The position numbers and the translations under genes were made by a program. Below the pieces are notes generated by a model. It was not told the DNA's origin, searched no databases, and was given only the letters and a program-made list of their open reading frames with translations. 64,000 bases of DNA. Origin: Hydractinia symbiolongicarpus. Taxonomy: Eukaryota > Cnidaria > Hydrozoa > Anthoathecata > Hydractiniidae. Position 1 is the stretch's first letter, and every line of letters begins with the position of its first letter. The stretch covers positions 1,304,001 to 1,368,000 of the forward strand of contig NC_079880.1 in assembly GCF_029227915.1 (NCBI RefSeq). Direction: 5' to 3'. Positions 51,063-61,220 of the stretch are shown piece by piece.

Positions 51063-52527
51063 ATTAATTTAAATTTTTAAATGAAGCGCTACAACAGCGC
51101 CCAGTCTAATCGCTGAGGTTAGGCAATCATGTCAAATTATGAAGAATACTATCTCTTTGATCAGGTCAAAGTCCAAGGTTGGTTCAATTAAGTCCCACAG
51201 TCAATCGTTTCACTGTTAAAAGCGATGCAACCTAGTAATATCAGATAAATATCGCTAAATACATGTTGGTACGAATATGTGACTCAATCGTTGTAACTCA
51301 AACGGATTGATACTGATAGAAAGTCAATGAAATGTAGTATTTGAAACTGTCGCTATTTCTTCAGCGCGCAATAACGGCTACGATTGGTCCCACAGTAAAG
51401 AATGACTTATTTACCTAAACTTTTAAATGAAGCGCTGCCACAGCGCCTAGTGTAATCGCTGAGTTCCGGCAATCACGTCAAATCAAGAAGAATGTCATTT
51501 CTTGGAGTCCAATTGTCTCACTTTCACATTTACAGGGTCACAGTCCATAATCAGTTCAATAAAGTCCCACAGTCAATCGTTTCGCTTTTAAATGCCATAC
51601 AACTTAGTAATACCTGAAAAATATCAATAAATACATGTTGGTACGAATATGTGACTCAAGCGTTGTAACTCAAACGGATTGATACTGTTAAAAAGTCAAT
51701 GAAATGTAGTTTTTGAAACTGTCGCTATTTCTTCAGCTCGCGATAACTGCTATGATTGGTCCCACAGTACAAAAATGACTTTTTCATCTTAATTCTTAAA
51801 TGAAGCGCTACCACAGCGACCAGTGTAGTCGCTGAGTTTCGGCAATCCTGTCAAATTAAGAACAATGTTATTTCTTGGAATCCAATTGTCTCATTTATCA
51901 CATTCATCAGGTCACAGTCCAAAGTTAGTTCAATTAAGTCCCACAGTCAATCGTTTCATTGTTAAAGGCGATGCAACCTAGTAATATCGGAAAAATATCG
52001 ATAAAAACATGTTGGTACGAATATGTGACCCAACCGTTGTAACTCAAACGGACTGACACCGTTGGAAAGTCAATGAAATGTAGTTTTTGAAACTGTCGGT
52101 ATTTCTTCAGCGCGTGATAACGGCTAGGATTGGTCCCACAGTAAAAAATGACTTTCTTATCTTAATTCTTAAATGAAGCGCTACCACTGCGCCCAGTATA
52201 ATCGCTGAGTTTCGGCAATCATGTCAAATTAAGAAGATTGTTTTTTCTTGGAGTCCAATTGTCTCCTTTATCACATTTATCAGGTCACAGTCCAAAGTTA
52301 GTTCAATTAAGTCCCACAGTCAATCGTTTCATTGTTAAAGGCGATGCAACCTAGTAATATCCGAAAAATATCGCTAAATTCATGTTGGTACGAATATGTG
52401 ACGCAACCGTTGTAACTCAAGCGGACTGACACCGTTAGAAAGTCAATGAAATAAGGTTTCTGAAACTGTCGCTATTTCTTCAGGGCGCGATAACGGCTAG
52501 GATTGGTCCCACAGTAAAGAAAGACTT
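51063..52527 (+). repeat. 4-monomer HOR unit, first copy (1465 bp)
   Basis: Matches 52528-53992 with two differences seen by eye: 52105 C against 53570 T, and 52250 G against 53715 A. The unit is 27 bp shorter than four full monomers because it carries an internal deletion at 51151. It includes a type-2 monomer (51592) and a TCGATAAAAACATG monomer. Confidence 0.87.
51151..51160 (+). repeat. 27-bp deletion monomer, copy 1
   Basis: ATCTCTTTGATCAGG replaces the full CTCTTGGAGTCC...CACATTGATCAGG; 27 bp between CTCTT and TGATCAGG are lost. An intact close relative lies near 57805-57852. Confidence 0.85.
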
Positions 52528-53992
52528 ATTAATTTAAATTTTTAAATGAAGCGCTACAACAGCGCCCAGTCTAATCGCTGAGGTTAGGCAATCATGTCAA
52601 ATTATGAAGAATACTATCTCTTTGATCAGGTCAAAGTCCAAGGTTGGTTCAATTAAGTCCCACAGTCAATCGTTTCACTGTTAAAAGCGATGCAACCTAG
52701 TAATATCAGATAAATATCGCTAAATACATGTTGGTACGAATATGTGACTCAATCGTTGTAACTCAAACGGATTGATACTGATAGAAAGTCAATGAAATGT
52801 AGTATTTGAAACTGTCGCTATTTCTTCAGCGCGCAATAACGGCTACGATTGGTCCCACAGTAAAGAATGACTTATTTACCTAAACTTTTAAATGAAGCGC
52901 TGCCACAGCGCCTAGTGTAATCGCTGAGTTCCGGCAATCACGTCAAATCAAGAAGAATGTCATTTCTTGGAGTCCAATTGTCTCACTTTCACATTTACAG
53001 GGTCACAGTCCATAATCAGTTCAATAAAGTCCCACAGTCAATCGTTTCGCTTTTAAATGCCATACAACTTAGTAATACCTGAAAAATATCAATAAATACA
53101 TGTTGGTACGAATATGTGACTCAAGCGTTGTAACTCAAACGGATTGATACTGTTAAAAAGTCAATGAAATGTAGTTTTTGAAACTGTCGCTATTTCTTCA
53201 GCTCGCGATAACTGCTATGATTGGTCCCACAGTACAAAAATGACTTTTTCATCTTAATTCTTAAATGAAGCGCTACCACAGCGACCAGTGTAGTCGCTGA
53301 GTTTCGGCAATCCTGTCAAATTAAGAACAATGTTATTTCTTGGAATCCAATTGTCTCATTTATCACATTCATCAGGTCACAGTCCAAAGTTAGTTCAATT
53401 AAGTCCCACAGTCAATCGTTTCATTGTTAAAGGCGATGCAACCTAGTAATATCGGAAAAATATCGATAAAAACATGTTGGTACGAATATGTGACCCAACC
53501 GTTGTAACTCAAACGGACTGACACCGTTGGAAAGTCAATGAAATGTAGTTTTTGAAACTGTCGGTATTTTTTCAGCGCGTGATAACGGCTAGGATTGGTC
53601 CCACAGTAAAAAATGACTTTCTTATCTTAATTCTTAAATGAAGCGCTACCACTGCGCCCAGTATAATCGCTGAGTTTCGGCAATCATGTCAAATTAAGAA
53701 GATTGTTTTTTCTTAGAGTCCAATTGTCTCCTTTATCACATTTATCAGGTCACAGTCCAAAGTTAGTTCAATTAAGTCCCACAGTCAATCGTTTCATTGT
53801 TAAAGGCGATGCAACCTAGTAATATCCGAAAAATATCGCTAAATTCATGTTGGTACGAATATGTGACGCAACCGTTGTAACTCAAGCGGACTGACACCGT
53901 TAGAAAGTCAATGAAATAAGGTTTCTGAAACTGTCGCTATTTCTTCAGGGCGCGATAACGGCTAGGATTGGTCCCACAGTAAAGAAAGACTT
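52528..53992 (+). repeat. 4-monomer HOR unit, second copy (1465 bp)
   Basis: Tandem partner of 51063-52527. Its right half (53300 onward to about 54360) also matches 55538-56600 at 2238 bp, tying it to the 6-mer family to its right. Confidence 0.87.
52616..52625 (+). repeat. 27-bp deletion monomer, copy 2
   Basis: Same breakpoint as at 51151, exactly 1465 bp later. The deletion predates the four-monomer duplication. Confidence 0.85.
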
Positions 53993-54012
53993 ATTAATTT
54001 AAATTTTTAAAT

Positions 54013-56250
54013 GAAGTGCTACAACAGCGCCCAGTGTTATCGCTGAGTTTAGATAATCATGTCAAATTAAGAGAAATGCTATTTCTTGGAGTCCAATTTT
54101 TTCATTTATCACATTTATCAGGTCACAGTCAAAAGTTAGTTCAATTAAGTCCCACAGTCAATCGTTTCATTGTTAAAGGCGATGCAACCTAGTAATATCT
54201 GAAAAATATCGCTAAATTCATGTTGGTACGAATATGTGACGCAACCGTTGTAACTCAAGCGGACTGACACCGTTAGAAAGTCAATGAAATAAGGTTTTTG
54301 AAACTGTCGCTATTTCTTCAGGGCGCGATAACGGCTAGGATTGGTCTCACAGTAAAAAATGACTTTTTCATCTTAATTCTTAAATGAAGCGCTACCACAG
54401 CGCCAAGTGTAGTCGTTGAGTTTCGGCAATCATGTCAAATTAAGAACAATGTTATTTCGTGGAGTCCAATTGTCTCATTTATCACATTCATCAGGTCACA
54501 GTCCAAAGTTAGTTCAATTAAGTCCCACAGTCAATCGTTTCATTGTTAAAGGCGATGCAACCTAGTAATATCAGATAAATATCGCTAAATACATGTTGGT
54601 ACGAATATGTGACTCAACCGTTGTAACTCAAACGGATTGATACTGTTAGAAAGTCAATGAAATGTAGTATTTGAAACTGTCGCTATTTCTTCAGCGCGCG
54701 ATAACGGCTAGGATTGGTTCCACAGTAAAGAATGACTTATTTACCTAAACTTTTAAATGAAGCGCTGCCACAGCGCCCAGTGTAATCGCTGAGTTTCGGC
54801 AATCATGTCAAATTAAGAACAATGTTATTTCTTGGAGTCCAATTGTCTCATTTATCACATTCATCAGGTCAAAGTCCAAAGTTAGTTCAATTAAGTCCCA
54901 CAGTCAATCGTTTCATTGTTAAAGGCAATGCAACCTAGTAATATCAGAAAAATATCGCTAAAAACATGTTGGTACGAATATGTGACCCAACCGTTGTAAC
55001 TCAAACGGACTGACACCGTTAGAAAGTCAATGAAATGTAGTTTTTGAAACTGTCGCTATTTCTTCAGCGCGCTATAACGGCTAGGATTGGTCCCACAGTA
55101 AAAAATGACATATTAATTTAAATTTTTAAATGAAGCGCTACAACAGCGCCCAGTCTAATCGCTGAGGTTAGGCAATCATGTCAAATTAAGAAGAATACTA
55201 TTTCTTGGAGTCCAATTTTCTCATTTATCACATTGATCAGGTCAAAGTCCAAGGTTGGTTCAATTAAGTCCCACAGTCAATCGTTTCACTGTTAAAAGCA
55301 ATGCAACCTAGTAATATCAGATAAAAATCGCTAAATACATGTTGGTACGAATATGTGACTCAACCGTTGTAACTCAAACGGATTGATACTGTTAGAAAGT
55401 CAATGAAATGTAGTATTTGAAACTGTCGCTATTTCTTCAGCGCGCGATAACGGCTAGGATTGGTCCCACAGTAAAGAATGACTTATTTACCTAAACTTTT
55501 AAATGAAGCGCTGCCACAGCGCCCAGTGTAATCGCTGAGTTTCGGCAATCCTGTCAAATTAAGAACAATGTTATTTCTTGGAATCCAATTGTCTCATTTA
55601 TCACATTCATCAGGTCACAGTCCAAAGTTAGTTCAATTAAGTCCCACAGTCAATCGTTTCATTGTTAAAGGCGATGCAACCTAGTAATATCGGAAAAATA
55701 TCGATAAAAACATGTTGGTACGAATATGTGACCCAACCGTTGTAACTCAAACGGACTGACACCGTTGGAAAGTCAATGAAATGTAGTTTTTGAAACTGTC
55801 GGTATTTCTTCAGCGCGTGATAACGGCTAGGATTGGTCCCACAGTAAAAAATGACTTTCTTATCTTAATTCTTAAATGAAGCGCTACCACTGCGCCCAGT
55901 ATAATCGCTGAGTTTCGGCAATCATGTCAAATTAAGAAGATTGTTTTTTCTTGGAGTCCAATTGTCTCCTTTATCACATTTATCAGGTCACAGTCCAAAG
56001 TTAGTTCAATTAAGTCCCACAGTCAATCGTTTCATTGTTAAAGGCGATGCAACCTAGTAATATCCGAAAAATATCGCTAAATTCATGTTGGTACGAATAT
56101 GTGACGCAACCGTTGTAACTCAAGCGGACTGACACCGTTAGAAAGTCAATGAAATAAGGTTTCTGAAACTGTCGCTATTTGTTCAGGGCGCGATAACGGC
56201 TAGGATTGGTCCCACAGTAAAGAAAGACTTATTAATTTAAATTTTTAAAT
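54013..56250 (+). repeat. 6-monomer HOR family, unit 1 (2238 bp)
   Basis: Begins at a private GAAGTGCTACAACAGCG (usually GAAGCGCTAC), a marker that recurs at 56251, 58489 and 62966. The first two monomers match the next unit closely. The middle ones instead match 60.1-60.8 kb (GCGCTGCCACAGCGCC monomers), so only parts of this unit are truly homologous in register. Confidence 0.7.
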
Positions 56251-58488
56251 GAAGTGCTACAACAGCGCCCAGTGTTATCGCTGAGTTTAGGCAATCATGT
56301 CAAATTAAGAGAAATGCTATTTCTTGGAGTCCAATTTTTTCATTTATCACATTTATCAGGTCACAGTCAAAAGTTAGTTCAATTAAGTCCCACAGTCAAT
56401 CGTTTCATTGTTAAAGGCGATGCAACCTAGTAATATCCGAAAAATATCGCTAAATTCATGTTGGTACGAATATGTGACGCAACCGTTGTAACTCAAGCGG
56501 ACTGACACCGTTAGAAAGTCAATGAAATAAGGTTTTTGAAACTGTCGCTATTTCTTCAGGGCGCGATAACGGCTAGGATTGGTCTCACAGTAAAAAATGA
56601 CTTTTTCATCTTAATTCTTAAATGAAGCGCTACCACAGCGCCAAGTGTAGTCGCTGAGTTTCGGCAATCATGTCAAATTAAGAACAATGTTTTTTCTTGG
56701 AGTCCAATTGTCTCATTTATCACATTCATCAGGTCACAGTCCAAAGTTAGTTCAATTAAGTCCCACAGTCAATCGTTTCATTGTTAAAGGCGATGCAACC
56801 TAGTAATACCTGAAAAATATCAAGAAATACATGTTGGTACGAATATGTGACTCAAGCGTTGTAACTCAAACGGATTGATACTGTTAAAAAGTCAATGAAA
56901 TGTAGTTTTTGAAACTGTCGCTATTTCTTCAGCTCGCGATAACTGCTAGGATTGGTCCCACAGTACAAAAATGACTTTTTCATCTTATTTCTTAAATGAA
57001 GCGCTACCACAGCGACCAGTGTAGTCGCTGAGTTTCGGCAATCATGTCAAATTAAGAACAATGTTATTTCGTGGAGTCCAATTGTCTCATTTATCACATT
57101 CATCAGGTCACAGTCCAAAGTTAGTTCAATTAAGTCCCACAGTCAATCGTTTCATTGTTAAAGGCGATGCAACCTAGTAATATCGGAAAAATATCGCTAA
57201 AAACATGTTGGTACGAATATGTGACCCAACCGTTGTAACTCAAACGGACTGACACCGTTGGAAAGTCAATGAAATGTAGTTTTTGAAACTGTCGGTATTT
57301 CTTCAGCGCGTGATAACGGCTAGGATTGGTCCCACAGTAAAAAATGACTTTCTTATCTTAATTTTTAATTGAAGCGCTTCCACAGCGCCGGGTGTAATCG
57401 CTGAGTTTCGGCAATCATTTCAAATTAAGAAGAATGTTATTTCTTGAAGTCCAATTGTCTCGCTTTCACATTTACAGGGTCACAGTCCACAGTCAGTTCA
57501 ATTAAGTCCCGCAGTCAATCGTTTCCCTGTTAAAAGCCATACAACCTAGAAATACCCGAAAAGTATCAAGAAATACATGTTGGTACGAATATGTGACCCA
57601 ACCGTTTAAACTCAAACGAACTGACACCGTTAGAAAGTCAATGAAATGTAGTTTTTGAAACTGTCGCTATTTCTTCAGCGCGCGATAACGGCTAGGATTG
57701 GTCCCACAGTAAAAAATGATATATTAATTTAAATTTTTAAATAAAGCGCTACAACAGCGCCCAGTCTAATCGCTGAGGTTAGGCAATCATGTCAAATTAA
57801 GAAGAATACTATCTCTTGGAGTCCAATTTTCTCATTTATCACATTGATCAGGTCAAAGTCCAAGGTTGGTTCAATTAAGTCCCACAGTCAATCGTTTCAT
57901 TGTTAAAAGCGATGCAACCTAGTAATATCGGAAAAATATCGCTAAAAACATGTTGGTACGAATATGTGACCCAACCGTTGTAACTCAAACGGACTGACAC
58001 CGTTGGAAAGTCAATGAAATGTAGTTTTTGAAACTGTCGGTATTTCTTCAGCGCGTGATAACGGCTAGGATTGGTCCCACAGTAAAAAATGACTTTCTTA
58101 TCTTAATTCTTAAATGAAGCGCTACCACAGCGCCCAGTATAATCGCTGAGTTTCGGCAATCATGTCAAATTAAGAAGATTGTTTTTTCTTGGAGTCCAAT
58201 TGTCTCCTTTATCACATTTATCAGGTCACAGTCCAAAGTTAGTTCAATTAAGTCCCACAGTCAATCGTTTCATTGTTAAAGGCGATGCAACCTAGTAATA
58301 TCCGAAAAATATCGCTAAATTCATGTTGGTACGAATATGTGACGCAACCGTTGTAACTCAAGCGGACTGACACCGTTAGAAAGTCAATGAAATAAGGTTT
58401 TTGAAACTGTCGCTATTTCTTCAGGGCGCGATAACGGCTAGGATTGGTCCCACAGTAAAGAAAGACTTATTAATTTAAATTTTTAAAT
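56251..58488 (+). repeat. 6-monomer HOR family, unit 2 (2238 bp)
   Basis: About 56251-57890 match 58489-60128 at 2238 bp, with roughly ten substitutions (for example near 56281, 57488, 57525, 57720 and 57741). Shared markers are GTACAAAAATGAC with CATCTTATTTC, GCGCCGGGTGTAATCG, and CCTAGAAATACCCG. Confidence 0.78.
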
Positions 58489-60128
58489 GAAGTGCTACAA
58501 CAGCGCCCAGTGTAATCGCTGAGTTTAGGCAATCATGTCAAATTAAGAGGAATGCTATTTCTTGGAGTCCAATTTTTTCATTTATCACATTTATCAGGTC
58601 ACAGTCAAAAGTTAGTTCAATTAAGTCCCACAGTCAATCGTTTCATTGTTAAAGGCGATGCAACCTAGTAATATCCGAAAAATATCGCTAAATTCATGTT
58701 GGTACGAATATGTGACGCAACCGTTGTAACTCAAGCGGACTGACACCGTTAGAAAGTCAATGAAATAAGGTTTTTGAAACTGTCGCTATTTCTTCAGGGC
58801 GCAAAAACGGCTAGGATTGGTCTCACAGTAAAAAATGACTTTTTCATCTTAATTCTTAAATGAAGCGCTACCACAGCGCCAAGTGTAGTCGCTGAGTTTC
58901 GGCAATCATGTCAAATTAAGAACAATGTTTTTTCTTGGAGTCCAATTGTCTCATTTATCACATTCATCAGGTCACAGTCCAAAGTTAGTTCAATTAAGTC
59001 CCACAGTCAATCGTTTCATTGTTAAAGGCGATGCAACCTAGTAATACCTGAAAAATATCAAGAAATACATGTTGGTACGAATATGTGACTCAAGCGTTGT
59101 AACTCAAACGGATTGATACTGTTAAAAAGTCAATGAAATGTAGTTTTTGAAACTGTCGCTATTTCTTCAGCTCGCGATAACTGCTAGGATTGGTCCCACA
59201 GTACAAAAATGACTTTTTCATCTTATTTCTTAAATGAAGCGCTACCACAGCGACCAGTGTAGTCGCTGAGTTTCGGCAATCATGTCAAATTAAGAACAAT
59301 GTTATTTCGTGGAGTCCAATTGTCTCATTTATCACATTCATCAGGTCACAGTCCAAAGTTAGTTCAATTAAGTCCCACAGTCAATCGTTTCATTGTTAAA
59401 GGCGATGCAACCTAGTAATATCGGAAAAATATCGCTAAAAACATGTTGGTACGAATATGTGACCCAACCGTTGTAACTCAAACGGACTGACACCGTTGGA
59501 AAGTCAATGAAATGTAGTTTTTGAAACTGTCGGTATTTCTTCAGCGCGTGATAACGGCTAGGATTGGTCCCACAGTAAAAAATGACTTTCTTATCTTAAT
59601 TTTTAATTGAAGCGCTTCCACAGCGCCGGGTGTAATCGCTGAGTTTCGGCAATCATTTCAAATTAAGAAGAATGTTATTTCTTGAAGTCCAATTGTCTCG
59701 CTTTCACATTTACAGGGTCACAGTCCATAGTCAGTTCAATTAAGTCCCGCAGTCAATCGTTTCGCTGTTAAAAGCCATACAACCTAGAAATACCCGAAAA
59801 GTATCAAGAAATACATGTTGGTACGAATATGTGACCCAACCGTTTAAACTCAAACGAACTGACACTGTTAGAAAGTCAATGAAATGTAGTTTTTGAAACT
59901 GTCGCTATTTCTTCAGCGCGCGATAACGGCTAGGATTGGTCCCACAGTAAAAAATGACATATTAATTTAAATTTTTAAATGAAGCGCTACAACAGCGCCC
60001 AGTCTAATCGCTGAGGTTAGGCAATCATGTCAAATTAAGAAGAATACTATTTCTTGGAGTCCAATTTTCTCATTTATCACATTGATCAGGTCAAAGTCCA
60101 AGGTTGGTTCAATTAAGTCCCACAGTCA
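58489..60128 (+). repeat. 6-monomer HOR family, unit 3 (partial match)
   Basis: Partner of 56251-57890. Its GCG box near 58800 reads GGGCGCAAAAACGG where unit 2 has GGGCGCGATAACGG. A third related block starts at 62966, 4477 bp (12 monomers) later, and runs off the window. Confidence 0.78.
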
Positions 60129-60856
60129 ATCGTTTCACTGTTTAAAGCGATGCAACCTAGTAATATCAGATAAATATCGCTAAATACATGTTGGTACGAA
60201 TATGTGACTCAACCGTTGTAACTCAAACGGATTGATACTGTTAGAAAGTCAATGAAATGTAGTATTTGAAACTGTCGCTATTTCTTCAGCGCGCGATAAC
60301 GGCTAGGATTGGTCCCACAGTAAAGAATGACTTATTTACCTAAACTTTTAAATGAAGCGCTGCCACAGCGCCCAGTGTAATCGCTGAGTTTCGGCAATCA
60401 TGTCAAATTAAGAACAATGTTATTTCTTGGAGTCCAATTGTCTCATTTATCACATTCATCAGGTCAAAGTCCAAAGTTAGTTCAATTAAGTCCCACAGTC
60501 AATCGTTTCATTGTTAAAGGCGATGCAACCTAGTAATATCGGAAAAATATCGCTAAAAACATGTTGGTACGGATATGTGACCCAACCGTTGTAACTCAAA
60601 CGGACTGACACCGTTGGAAAGTCAAGGAAATGTAGTTTTTGAAACTGTCGGTATTTCTTCAGCGCGTGATAACGGCTAGGATTGGTCCCACAGTTAAAAA
60701 TGACTTTCTTATCTTAATTCTTAAATGAAGCGCTACCACAGCGCCCAGTATAATCGCTGAGTTTCGGCAATCATGTCAAATTAAGAAGATTGTTTTTTCT
60801 TGGAGTCCAATCGTCTCCTTTATCACATTTATCAGGTCACAGTCCAAAGTTAGTTC

Positions 60857-61220
60857 AATTAAGTCTCACAGTCAATCGTTTCACTGTCATAAGCGATGCA
60901 ACCTAGTAATATGAGAAAAATTTCGCTAAATACATGTTGGTACGAATATGTGACGCAATCGTTGTAACTGAAGCGGATTGATACCGTTCGAAAGTCAATG
61001 AAATGTAGTTTTTGAATCTGTCGCTATTTTTTCAGCGCGCGCTAATGGCTAGGATTAGTCCCACAGCAAAAAAAATGACTTTTTTATCTTAATTTTTAAT
61101 TGAAACGCTACCACAGCGCCCAGTGTAATTGCCAAATTCCGACAATCATGTCAAGTTAAGAAGAATGTTATTTTTTGGAGTCCAATTTTCTCATTTATCT
61201 CATCGATCAGGTCACAGTCC
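60857..61220 (+). repeat. Domain-A-like monomer displaced into domain G
   Basis: Carries GTCTCACAG, TAATATGAGAAAAAT, ACGCAATCGTTGTAACTG and GCGCGCTAATGGC. This combination is otherwise found only in domain A (374-740, 1880-2090, 9340-9540). Its end (CTCATCGATCAGG) also resembles domain A ends near 2970 and 5580. Its neighbours on both sides are domain-G monomers. Confidence 0.75.
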
